Source: JAEUHQ01 sp964538915
GTDB taxonomy: Bacteria > Planctomycetota > UBA1135 > UBA2386
NCBI GenBank assembly: GCA_964538915.1
Contig: CAZIFB010000003.1
Coordinates: 124,001-188,000 of the forward strand
Length of the DNA: 64,000 nucleotides
Reading direction: 5' to 3'
A program made the translations under genes and the position numbers. The notes beneath the pieces are model-generated. The model was not told where the DNA came from. It made no database searches and saw only the letters and a program-made list of their open reading frames with translations. Positions 8,770 to 16,745 of this stretch are shown in pieces. The first letter of the stretch is position 1; each line of letters begins with the position of its first letter.

Positions 8770-9779
8770 AGCGCGCCCTTCGCGGCGAGAGCGGACGCGA
8801 CCATCTTCTCGAGTTCCTCGTGCGCCTTGTCGCCACCGCCGACGACGTTCCCCACGACCTTGCCGTCGCGCCCGATGACGAACACCGTCGGGATGCCGGT
8901 CACGCCGAACGCATCCTTCGCGACGCTCGCGTCGGTGAACACGACGGGATAGTTGAGCTTGAAGGCGGCGACGAAGTTCTCGTTCACCTTCAGCTCGTCG
9001 GCCTCGCTCAGCTTCTTCGCCGGATCGCGGTCGCCGACCGATTTGCCGCCGTGCGGCAGCTTGCTGTCGGCGGTGAAGTCCATGCCGTAGCCGTAGTAGC
9101 GCGTCACGCCGACGACCTGCAGGCCTTCGGCCGCGTGCTTCTCCTGCATCTCGACGAGACCGGGGATCACGGCCCGGCACGGCGGGCACCACGTCGCCCA
9201 GAAGTCGACGAGCACGACCTTGCCCTTCGTGCCCGCGAAGCTCCAGTCGGCGGCGCCGTTCAGCACCTTGTTCGCGGGGATCGCGGGCATCGCCTTGCCG
9301 GTCAGGCCCGTGCGCGTGTCGTCGGCTTTGAACTGCGACTGCAGGCCTTCGAACATCTTCTTGGTCGGCTCCGACAGCTTGTCGGCCTTCACCTGCGACA
9401 GGATCTCGCGCGCGGCGGCCTCGTCCTGCCCCATCGCGAGCTGCGCGGCCATCACGCGCCCCTCGTGCCCGTTCTCCGTGTCGGGCTTCGTCGCGAGGAA
9501 CGCCTTCAGCGTCGCGGCTCCCGTGTCGCGCTCCCCGGCGAGCATCTCGAGCCGGGCGCGGTAGTAGAGGTTGTCGCCTTCACCGAGCATCGACGCGTTC
9601 GCGGCGATCGAGTCCTTCACGGACTTCTGGAACGCTTCGACCTTGGCCTTCTCGGGGCGACCGCCGGCCCGCAGTTCCTTCTGCGCGGCGACGGCCTTGT
9701 CGAACAGCTCCTTCGCCGTCTCCTGCGCGGAGAGGCCGGACAGCAACAGGGACAACACGACTACGGAAGCGATGCGCAT
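8766..9779 (-). CDS. Secreted TlpA-like thiol-disulfide oxidoreductase
   Basis: The ATG at 9779 is preceded by an AGGAG 7 nt upstream and starts a signal peptide (MRIASVVVLSLLLSGLSAQ). Residues about 20-150 are a charged helical region with TPR character. Residues about 165-337 are a TlpA/AhpC-type thioredoxin fold with an intact redox motif W-C198-P-P-C201-R in VDFWATWCPPCRA, and a cis-proline region (TGIPTVFVIGRDGKV). An insert with the phrase TRYYGYGMDF lies between. It probably acts as a periplasmic disulfide reductase; partners are not visible. A second copy of this architecture at 51355-52521 keeps the layout but has lost both cysteines. Confidence 0.85.
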   Translation of the reverse strand: MRIASVVVLSLLLSGLSAQETAKELFDKAVAAQKELRAGGRPEKAKVEAFQKSVKDSIAANASMLGEGDNLYYRARLEMLAGERDTGAATLKAFLATKPDTENGHEGRVMAAQLAMGQDEAAAREILSQVKADKLSEPTKKMFEGLQSQFKADDTRTGLTGKAMPAIPANKVLNGAADWSFAGTKGKVVLVDFWATWCPPCRAVIPGLVEMQEKHAAEGLQVVGVTRYYGYGMDFTADSKLPHGGKSVGDRDPAKKLSEADELKVNENFVAAFKLNYPVVFTDASVAKDAFGVTGIPTVFVIGRDGKVVGNVVGGGDKAHEELEKMVASALAAKGAL

Positions 9780-9907
9780 TGGGGGCTCCTGGGAAAGTGG
9801 CCTCCGTTCGGCGGCGGCCGGCCGGGCAGCATACGGCGCGGCTGCCGGCCCGGAAGGCTGCACGCGCAGCGTGGACTTCCGCCGCGGCCCGACGCAAGCT
9901 CGCGGGC

Positions 9908-10393
9908 ATGCCTCCACGCCGCATCGCTCTTCCCGCGCTCCTCGCCCTCGCGGCTGCGTGCCAGTCGACGCCCCGTTCGCTGACCGACGCCGACCGGGCG
10001 ACGATCCGCTCGCTCGAAGACTCGTTCGCCATGCTCGCCGGCAAGGGCGCCTTCACGGCCCTCGTCGATCTCTACTACACCGACGACGCGATCCTGCTCG
10101 CCCCCAACGCGCCGGCGGCCGTCGGCCATGCCGCCATCGAAGCCGCGCTGCGCACGTTCCCGCCCATCGCGTCGTTCTCGCTGAAGTCGCACGACATCGA
10201 AGGCGAAGGCGATCTCGCCGTCTCGTACGGCACTTATTCGCTGTCGATGAACGTGCCCGGCGCACCCGGCCCGGTGAACGACGAGGGCAAGAGCCTCGTC
10301 GTCTACAAGCGGCAGCCGAGCGGCGGATGGAAGGCGTGGCGCGACATCTTCAATTCGTCACTGCCGCCGATGGGCGGCGGCGGCAAGCCGTGA
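9908..10393 (+). CDS. DUF4440/SnoaL-like lipoprotein
   Basis: The start at 9908 gives a lipoprotein-type leader (MPPRRIALPALLALAAAC, cysteine at 18). Residues 28-155 match the NTF2-like cone fold of the DUF4440/SnoaL family: a first helix (IRSLEDSFAMLAGKG), the YYTDDAILLAPNAP strand, a G-x-x-A-I-E helix, and a closing GWKAWRDIFNSS strand. Members are often steroid-isomerase-like or stress-response proteins of unknown substrate. It stands alone, divergent from the TlpA-type gene and convergent with the DinB-like gene (24 nt between the stops). Function not predictable further. Confidence 0.75.
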   Translation: MPPRRIALPALLALAAACQSTPRSLTDADRATIRSLEDSFAMLAGKGAFTALVDLYYTDDAILLAPNAPAAVGHAAIEAALRTFPPIASFSLKSHDIEGEGDLAVSYGTYSLSMNVPGAPGPVNDEGKSLVVYKRQPSGGWKAWRDIFNSSLPPMGGGGKP

Positions 10394-10417
10394 CGTCGGG
10401 CGCGCGCAGCGACGACC

Positions 10418-10966
10418 TCACCAGCCCTTCGCGAGACGCAGCGTAGTGATGTGGGCGACGTGGTGGCTGCCGTGCCACGCATAGAGTGCGACCAGATCGT
10501 CGAGCGTCATCACGCCGCGCTCGCTGTGCACGCAGGTCCGCGTGAACGCCTTCTCGGGCAACGAACGCAGGCAGTGCACCCAGCGGTCGTGGATCGACTG
10601 CACGAGGAGCAGCGACGAGCCGATCGGGCCGTTCGCGTCGGCGAGCTGCGCCCACGCCGCCTCGTCGTACGCCTTGATCGGCGGCGGCGCCTTCTCCGTG
10701 ATCGTCAGCTTGTGACGGACGTACGCGTTGACGTGGCTGTCGGCGACGTGGTGCACGACCTGGCGCAGCGTCCATCCGCCAGGGCGATACGGCGTGTCGA
10801 GCTGCGCCGCGTCGAGTCCCCGCACGGCGTCGTGGAGGGCCGCCGGCACACCGGCGATGCGGGAGATCGCCGCGGCGCGTGCCGCGGGCTCGAGCCGCGC
10901 GGGCAGGTCGATCTTGCCGATCGGATAGCGGAGGTCGACGGAACGCGCGGAGGACGTAGTGGTCAC
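10418..10966 (-). CDS. DinB/YfiT-family metal-dependent protein (bacillithiol-transferase-like)
   Basis: A 182-residue four-helix DinB-superfamily protein. The three-histidine metal site is visible as HHVADSH (about 73-79) and HGSHHVAHI (about 164-172). The opening YPIGKIDLPARLEP and the RPGGWTLRQVVHHVADSH segment are typical of YfiT/BstA-like proteins, which in Bacillus conjugate bacillithiol to electrophiles. Planctomycetota are not known to me to make bacillithiol, so the thiol cofactor is uncertain. Monocistronic as far as seen. Confidence 0.82.
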   Translation of the reverse strand: MTTTSSARSVDLRYPIGKIDLPARLEPAARAAAISRIAGVPAALHDAVRGLDAAQLDTPYRPGGWTLRQVVHHVADSHVNAYVRHKLTITEKAPPPIKAYDEAAWAQLADANGPIGSSLLLVQSIHDRWVHCLRSLPEKAFTRTCVHSERGVMTLDDLVALYAWHGSHHVAHITTLRLAKGW

Positions 10967-11018
10967 GGCGGCATCCTAACGACGCTTCGGAAACGAAGCG
11001 CAACGATAGAGTCCGGCC

Positions 11019-11657
11019 ATGTCCGCGCCCGCCGCGACCGCACGTTCTCCGCTGCTGCCCGTTCTCGGCGTGTGGTGTGCAGCGTTCGCGGCGTGGTCGT
11101 TCGCCGGCGCCGGCGACCGCGCGACGTGGGCCTTCGAAGTGGTGCCGCTCGCCCTCGTGCTCGCGGTGTTCGCGGTTCGGTCGCGGGTGTTCCGCTTCAC
11201 GGACCTCGCGTACGTCCTGCTCACGCTGTTCTTCGTGATCCAGTGCGTCGGCGGTCGCTACACGTTCGCCGAGGTGCCGTTCCCCGCTGCGGTCACCGAA
11301 TGGCTCGGACTCGCGCGCAACCCGACCGACCGCATCGGCCACTTCTTCCAGGGCTTCGTCCCCGCGATCGTGCTGCGTGAATGGCTCGTCCGCCGGCGCG
11401 GACTGCCGAGCGGCGCGACGTTGTTCTGGATCGTGACGGCATGCTGCCTCGCGTTCAGTGCCGCGTACGAACTGCTCGAGATGGCGGTCGTGCTGGTCTG
11501 GTATCCGCAGGCCGGGCCCGAGTGGCTCGGTCACCAGGGCGACCCGTGGGACGCGCAGTGGGACATGACGATGGCGTTGTCCGGCGCGGTGCTCGCGCAA
11601 CTGCTGCTCGTGCGAATGCACGACCGTGCGATCGCGCGGCGAACGGCCAACGCCTGA
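11019..11657 (+). CDS. DUF2238/YjdF-family membrane protein
   Basis: A 212-residue polytopic protein with about six hydrophobic segments (for example VLGVWCAAFAAWSFAGAG, TDLAYVLLTLFFVIQCVGG, LFWIVTACCLAFSAAYELLE). Signature phrases of the YjdF/DUF2238 family are present: the YTFAEVP motif, RIGHFFQGFVPAIVLREW, AAYELLE and DPWDAQWDM. The many conserved acidic and histidine residues in loops suggest an enzyme or metal-binding role, but none is established. Convergent with the biotin-carrier gene, 10 nt between the stops. Confidence 0.82.
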   Translation: MSAPAATARSPLLPVLGVWCAAFAAWSFAGAGDRATWAFEVVPLALVLAVFAVRSRVFRFTDLAYVLLTLFFVIQCVGGRYTFAEVPFPAAVTEWLGLARNPTDRIGHFFQGFVPAIVLREWLVRRRGLPSGATLFWIVTACCLAFSAAYELLEMAVVLVWYPQAGPEWLGHQGDPWDAQWDMTMALSGAVLAQLLLVRMHDRAIARRTANA

Positions 11658-11667
11658 TCCGCGGCGC

Positions 11668-12198
11668 TCAGCCCTTCGCGGCGTCGGACTTCGCGGGCTC
11701 GACGACCGCGAGCACCGCACCCTGATCGACGGTGCCGCCCTTCTTCGCGGCGACCGACTGCACGACGCCCGCGACACCCGCGACCAGCTTGTGCTCCATC
11801 TTCATCGCCGACACGACGACGAGCGTCTGGTCCGCCGCGACCGCGTCGCCTGGCTTGCACAGCACGTCCAGAACGGTGCCCGTCATCGGTGCTCGCACGG
11901 TTCCGTCCGCGCCGCCGCCGCCGGCACCGCCCTTCCGGCCCGCGGGCGACGCGAGCGTGTGCGTGCGGCCGTTGACGCGCACCATGAACTCCTTGCCCGC
12001 CGCCGCACCGTACGCGACGAACGAACGGTCGAACTCTTCGCCGACGGGCGCGAGCCGCACACCCCCGTCGCCGAGTGCGTGCGCGCGGTACTCGTAGGTC
12101 CTGTCGCCGACCCGGACGCGCCAGCGATCGCCGTCGATGCGCTCCGCACTGACCGCGACCGGCTTGCCGTCGCGCACGTACTCCTTGTTCGTCTTCAC
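11668..12198 (-). CDS. Biotin carboxyl carrier subunit of acyl-CoA carboxylase
   Basis: Translation starts at GTG 12198, overlapping the TGA of the biotin carboxylase gene by 4 nt (GTGA) with a GGAGG just upstream, so the two subunits are coupled. The 176-residue protein has an N-terminal beta domain (RWRVRVGDRTYEYRA), a glycine-rich linker near 95-105 and a C-terminal biotinyl domain with the biotinylation site A-M-K133-M. Together with the upstream gene it makes the alpha half of a propionyl-, methylcrotonyl- or acetyl-CoA carboxylase split into two polypeptides. No carboxyltransferase gene is in the window. Confidence 0.88.
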   Translation of the reverse strand: MKTNKEYVRDGKPVAVSAERIDGDRWRVRVGDRTYEYRAHALGDGGVRLAPVGEEFDRSFVAYGAAAGKEFMVRVNGRTHTLASPAGRKGGAGGGGADGTVRAPMTGTVLDVLCKPGDAVAADQTLVVVSAMKMEHKLVAGVAGVVQSVAAKKGGTVDQGAVLAVVEPAKSDAAKG

Positions 12199-13745
12199 GA
12201 CGCACCTCCGAAGACGCGGAAGCCCTGCAGGTCCTGCCACACCGCGGTGCTCCCGGCCCCGGCACTCGCACCACCGCCGCCTCCGCTGCCCGCCGTGCTC
12301 GAGCCGGCACCGCGCGGCGCGATCGCCTGGCACAGCACAGCGGCGGCCAGCGCCAGGTCCTCCGGCGGTTCCTTCGGACCCTCCGCGAGCTCGGGCCGCA
12401 TCTTCAGCATGTCGGTGCGCAGCCGCGCGCTGCGGAAGGCGGTGTCGTCGACGATGCGTCGCAGGAAGTCGACGTTCGTCGGGATGCCGAGGTACGCCGT
12501 GTCGCGCAGGGCCTGACTGAGGCGCGCGCACGCCGTCGCGCGGTCCGGCGCCCACACGATGAGCTTCGCGAGCATCGAGTCGTAGTAGGGCGGCACGTCC
12601 CAGCCGGTGTAGACGCCGCTGTCGACCCGGATGCCCGGACCCTCCGCCTCGCGCACGAGCCGCAGCAGGCCAGCCGCCGGGATGTAGCCGTTCTCCGGCG
12701 ATTCGGCGCAGATGCGCGCTTCGATCGAATGACCGCGCGGCCGCAGGTCCTTGCCGGCGAGCAGTTGCTCGAGCTTGCCGCCCGCCGCGACGTGCACCTG
12801 GAGATGCACGAGATCGACGCCGGTGACGAGTTCGGTCACAGGGTGTTCGACCTGCAACCGCGTGTTCACTTCGAGGAAGTAGAAGTTGCCCTGCGGGTCG
12901 AGCAGGAACTCGGCGGTCCCGGCGTTGTCGTAACCGACGCGTCGCGCAAGCGAGACCGCGGCGTCGCCCATGCGCTTCCGCAACGCCTCGTCGACGACGG
13001 CCGAAGGCGCTTCTTCGAGCACCTTCGGGTGGCGGCGCTGCACCGAACACTCGCGCTCGTGCAGCGACACGACGTTGCCGTGCTTGTCGCCGATCAGCTG
13101 GATCTCGATGTGCCGCGCGGGGAACACCGCGCGCTCGAGGATCATCCGGTCGTCGCCGAACGACGCCTTCGCCTCGCGCCGACCCGCGGCGAGCGCTTCG
13201 GCGAGATCCTGTTCGCGTTCGACGAGGCGCATCCCGCGGCCGCCGCCGCCGGCACTCGCCTTCACCATCACGGGCATGCCGATCTTCTTCGCGACCTCGA
13301 TGAGTCCCGCGTCGCCGAGATCCTGTTCGGTGCCGGGGATCACCGGCACGCCGGCGGCGATCGCCTCCTCGCGCGCGGCCTTCTTGCCGCCGAGGCGGTC
13401 CATCGCCTCGGGCTTCGGCCCGACGAAGACCAGCCCCGCGTCGCGCACGGCGCGCGCGAACGCCGCGTTCTCGCTCAGGAATCCGTAGCCCGGATGGATC
13501 GCCTCGGCACCGCTCTTCTTCGCGGCGGCGAGGATCTTGCCGATGTCCAGGTAGCTCTCTGCCGCGGTGTTGCCGCCGAGCGCGATCGCGTGGTCGCTCG
13601 CCAGCACGTGTGCGCAGCGTGCATCGATGTCGCTGTGCACGGCGACCGACTCGATGCCGATCTCGCGCAATCCGCGCGCGATGCGGACGGCGATCTCGCC
13701 GCGGTTGGCGATCAGGAGGCGCCGGAACGGTGGATTCGTGGCCAT
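12195..13745 (-). CDS. Biotin carboxylase subunit (acyl-CoA carboxylase alpha)
   Basis: A 516-residue ATP-grasp enzyme. It opens with RLLIANRGEIAVRIAR, followed by the PGYGFLSEN motif, the ATP-binding loop VKASAGGGGRGMR and the catalytic signature FLEVNTRLQVEHPVTE. The C-terminal biotin-carboxylase domain contains GHSIEARICAE. It carboxylates biotin on the carrier subunit using ATP and bicarbonate. The C-terminus carries an extra 60 residues ending in a glycine/alanine-rich tail (STAGSGGGGGASAGAG), absent from the minimal AccC of about 450 residues, and this looks like a remnant linker from a fused alpha subunit. The downstream carrier gene overlaps by 4 nt. Confidence 0.93.
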   Translation of the reverse strand: MATNPPFRRLLIANRGEIAVRIARGLREIGIESVAVHSDIDARCAHVLASDHAIALGGNTAAESYLDIGKILAAAKKSGAEAIHPGYGFLSENAAFARAVRDAGLVFVGPKPEAMDRLGGKKAAREEAIAAGVPVIPGTEQDLGDAGLIEVAKKIGMPVMVKASAGGGGRGMRLVEREQDLAEALAAGRREAKASFGDDRMILERAVFPARHIEIQLIGDKHGNVVSLHERECSVQRRHPKVLEEAPSAVVDEALRKRMGDAAVSLARRVGYDNAGTAEFLLDPQGNFYFLEVNTRLQVEHPVTELVTGVDLVHLQVHVAAGGKLEQLLAGKDLRPRGHSIEARICAESPENGYIPAAGLLRLVREAEGPGIRVDSGVYTGWDVPPYYDSMLAKLIVWAPDRATACARLSQALRDTAYLGIPTNVDFLRRIVDDTAFRSARLRTDMLKMRPELAEGPKEPPEDLALAAAVLCQAIAPRGAGSSTAGSGGGGGASAGAGSTAVWQDLQGFRVFGGAS

Positions 13746-13813
13746 CGGGGGCGCGCACGATACCGACCCCGGGGGCTCTCTCCAAAAGAACGCCCCCGCT
13801 AGGCTACCGCGTC

Positions 13814-14941
13814 ATGAAGAAGGCCCCCGCTGCGGTGCTCCCGCTCGCCATGCTCGCAGCTGCTGCCACTGGGCAAACGACCCATCTCGTCGGCCCAGGT
13901 GGACTCACGAGCGTTGGCGTTGCACTGAGTCTGGCGTCCGCCGGAGACGTGATCCTGGTCCAGCCGGGGTCCTACCCGGCGATCAATGTGAGCATCGGTG
14001 TCGTGATCCGGGGCACGGGTGCCGGCGTGGTGGTCCAATCGATCACGGCCAACGTCCCGAGCGGTCAGGTTCTGCATGTCAGCGACATCGACGTCGCATT
14101 GAACGTGGTTGCGAGTGTCGCGATCTACGGTGGGCGTGCCGAACTGGACCACTGCAGGATGCAAGGCCCGTGCGCCGTGTCGGCCAGTGACGTGCGATTC
14201 CAGTCCTGCAGCGCAGCAGGATTCTCGTTCTTCGGTCTCGCGAAGCCCGGCCTCCTGGCGACCGGTGCGAACGTGACCGCGATCGACAGCAGATTCACCG
14301 GCGCCATCGGCTCGGCCCAAGCGGCCTGGAGTTCCACGGTGGGGATGCAACTGCAGGACTCGACGTTGCTCGGCAGTCATCTCGAGGTGCGAGGCGGCGG
14401 CGGGTACGGCGGCGGTGGGTCCTGGGCGCCGCAACCCGCCGTGATGTTGACCAACGGCACCCTGTGGCTCTGCGACTGCCTCCTTGCAGGCGGCGCGGAC
14501 TTGGGCGGCGGGGGTGCAGCATGCCCACTCAGCGTTCAAGGCGCGCAACCCGCCCGGCTCGCTCGCTGCACGCTTCAGCCGAACTGCGGCTCCACCATTC
14601 CGAACGGCCCGCTGCTCGGCGTCCACCAACCAGGTCCATTGCAGAGCCCCGGCCCGGTCACACTCGAGTTCAACACCGAGCCGAGCGGTGTCGTCGCGGT
14701 CTACTTCGCGACCGGCATCGGCAACCTCACGATCGCCGGCCTCGAGCAGCCGATCCTGCTCGACGTCACCTCGACCTTCCATCTCGAGACGATGTTCGCC
14801 GACGCAACCGGCTTCGCGTCCCGGGCCTGGAACGTGCCGCCCGGACTCACGAACTGGACGTTCTTCTTCCAGGCCGTCGGCACCGCACCGGCGCCGTACC
14901 TGTTGCAGCTGAGTCCGGTCGCCGGCGGCGTCGTGCGGTAG
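13814..14941 (+). CDS. Secreted right-handed beta-helix protein with C-terminal module (copy 1)
   Basis: The start at 13814 gives a signal peptide (MKKAPAAVLPLAMLAAAATG). The mature part of this 375-residue protein has irregular short strands typical of parallel beta-helices (DVILVQPGSYPAINVSIG, VVIRGTGAGVVVQSI, RAELDHCRMQG, VTAIDSRFTGAIG). A glycine-rich turn (RGGGGYGGGGSW) follows near 200. The last about 90 residues (LEQPILLDVTSTF, NVPPGLTNWTFFFQAVG, LLQLSPVAGGVVR) form the secreted C-terminal module. No catalytic residues of a polysaccharide lyase are apparent. A frameshifted paralogue lies immediately downstream. Confidence 0.75.
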   Translation: MKKAPAAVLPLAMLAAAATGQTTHLVGPGGLTSVGVALSLASAGDVILVQPGSYPAINVSIGVVIRGTGAGVVVQSITANVPSGQVLHVSDIDVALNVVASVAIYGGRAELDHCRMQGPCAVSASDVRFQSCSAAGFSFFGLAKPGLLATGANVTAIDSRFTGAIGSAQAAWSSTVGMQLQDSTLLGSHLEVRGGGGYGGGGSWAPQPAVMLTNGTLWLCDCLLAGGADLGGGGAACPLSVQGAQPARLARCTLQPNCGSTIPNGPLLGVHQPGPLQSPGPVTLEFNTEPSGVVAVYFATGIGNLTIAGLEQPILLDVTSTFHLETMFADATGFASRAWNVPPGLTNWTFFFQAVGTAPAPYLLQLSPVAGGVVR

Positions 14942-15102
14942 GAGCGACCGACCGGCGCGATATCGCCTCGCGTAATCCGCGCACGACGGCAGACATCGGA
15001 CTCACCCTGGGTGACCAGGAGCCAGCCTCAGCGCCCCCGTGCTCGACCAGCCGCCTCCCGGCCACGGCTCGCGCACTACGTGCGGGACGCTATGCTTCGG
15101 CC

Positions 15103-16218
15103 ATGAACCGGGACGCCATGGGGTGGTGTCGTCGGTCTGCTGGGGACCACGGGCGTCGCGCAGACGACGCATCTGGTCGGCATCGGAGGCTTCCCGCAGA
15201 TCATCAACGCTCTCGCGATCGCCGCACCGCGTGACGTGATCCTCGTGCAACCGGGCAACTCCCCGTATGCCGGGTTCACGGCGACGATCGGGGTGACGAT
15301 CCGCGGTACCGGCATCGGCGCGAACATCGCGTCCATCGTGGGGTCCCCGGCGAGCGGGCAGGCGCTGCACCTGTCGAACCTCACGATCGAGACATCGGCC
15401 AGCTTCCTCAACGGCACCGTCACGCTCGACAACTGCCTTCTCCGGCGCGGATGTTCGGTCACACAGACGACGATGTTCGTGCAATCGTCGACGATTTCGG
15501 GGGCAGTCCAACAGCCCGGCGGCGGCCTGACCGCCACGAACTCCACGATCACCGCGGTCGACAGCGCGTTCGTCGGTCGCCCACACGCCTTCGTCATCAA
15601 TCCCGCCCCGAACGACTTCGCCACGCCCGGCATCAGTCTGACCGCGTCGAGTCTCTACGGAAGTCACCTGACCATTCGAGGCGGCGACGGAATCTCGATG
15701 GTCGGCCTCGGGAGGTGGCACTCACCGGCGGATCGGCGTGGATCAGCGATTCGACGCTGCAGGGGGGCTTCATCGGCGGGTTCACCGGCTACATGTGCCC
15801 GGTCGGCTCGGGACAGGGCCGATTCTCGCGCTGCACGTTCCCCGCAATGCCCGCGTTCTGCTCGATGAGCCAGCCTACGACCGGCCCGATGCTCGGCGTG
15901 TCGCAAACGACCGCGTTGCAGAGCCCTGGCCCGCTGACGCTCGCGTTCCAGACGGACCCGAACGGGTTGGTGGGCGTGTTCGTATCGACCAACCTCGCCG
16001 TGACCGCGGTGCCCGGCCTCGAGCAACCCGTCCTGCTCGGTACCACGACGCTGATCCCGCTCTCGACGTTGATCGCCGACGGCGTCGGCGCCGCGACGGG
16101 AACCTGGAACGTGCCGCCCGGCCTCACGAACTGGACGTTCTTCTTCCAGGCCGTCGGTACGGCGCCGGCGCCGTACCTGCTGCAGATGAGTCCGGTCACC
16201 GGCGGCGTCGTGCGCTGA
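15103..16218 (+). pseudogene. Frameshifted second copy of the beta-helix secreted protein
   Basis: This region encodes a paralogue of the gene at 13814 with the same order: leader, TTHLVG-type start, DVILVQPG, beta-helix strands, and the end NVPPGLTNWTFFFQAVG...GGVVR. The frame opens at ATG 15103 (MNRDAM), shifts at the GGGG run 15120-15123 (one extra G) into the frame that carries the mature N-terminal two thirds, and shifts back at GGG 15710-15712 (one G missing) into the original frame for the C-terminal 168 codons. Two opposite single-base slips restore the frame. Either this is a decaying duplicate or these are two sequencing errors in G-runs; read data would decide. Confidence 0.72.
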
Positions 16219-16261
16219 GTCTCCGGAACCACGGATTGCGCGGTCGGATCGAAGGGGATTC

Positions 16262-16741
16262 TTGTTGGTGCTCCCGGTCGCGACCGAACCTGCGCGGCGC
16301 GTAGCATGGCGGCCCTTGGACCCCGCCCCCTTCGTATCGAACGAGCCCGAGGTCCGCTTCCTCTCCAAGTTCGCGGTCTTCGGCCTCCTGCTCGTCCGCG
16401 CGCTGTTGTTCGCCCTCGGGCTCGCTGCCATCACCGCGGGCATCTACACGACGCTCAACCCGATGCTCCTGTACTCGCGCCCCGAAGACGTACCGCCGTT
16501 CGGTGACATCGTCGCGCGGCAGGTGACGTTCGTCTGCGCCGGGTTGCCGCTCGCGTTGCCGATCGCGTGGACGTTCGGTCGCCGCCGCAACGTGGTCCGC
16601 GCACTCCTGCTGCTGCTCGTGGTCGGGCCGATGTGCTTCGAACAGGACCCGCTGAGCTTCCTGATCCGCGCCTTCGCGTGCTTCGTCGGATTCGCGGTGA
16701 TCCTGGTGTGGCGAACGCTCTGGCAACTGCGGACGGAGTGA
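16262..16741 (+). CDS. Small membrane protein of unknown function, about four transmembrane segments
   Basis: Up to 159 residues from TTG 16262 (the codons at 16262, 16265 and 16268 are all possible starts; no good ATG is in frame). Four hydrophobic segments are visible: FAVFGLLLVRALLFALGLAA, VTFVCAGLPLALPIAW, VRALLLLLVVGPMCF and a final FACFVGFAVILVW. The hydrophilic N-terminus of about 35 residues would then be cytoplasmic. It ends 4 nt before the metalloprotease-like gene at 16746, so the two are probably cotranscribed. No family recognised. Confidence 0.55.
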   Translation: MLVLPVATEPARRVAWRPLDPAPFVSNEPEVRFLSKFAVFGLLLVRALLFALGLAAITAGIYTTLNPMLLYSRPEDVPPFGDIVARQVTFVCAGLPLALPIAWTFGRRRNVVRALLLLLVVGPMCFEQDPLSFLIRAFACFVGFAVILVWRTLWQLRTE

Positions 16742-16745
16742 CACG

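Noticed and set aside
9779..9907. A longer N-terminus for the DUF4440-like lipoprotein, starting at 9779
   Set aside because: The extension would overlap the start of the divergent TlpA gene and has no signal; ATG 9908 gives a good lipobox.
11668..13785. A frameshift joining the biotin carboxylase and carrier genes
   Set aside because: The two frames are separated by a normal TGA and a GTG start with a GGAGG site, so they are two coupled genes.
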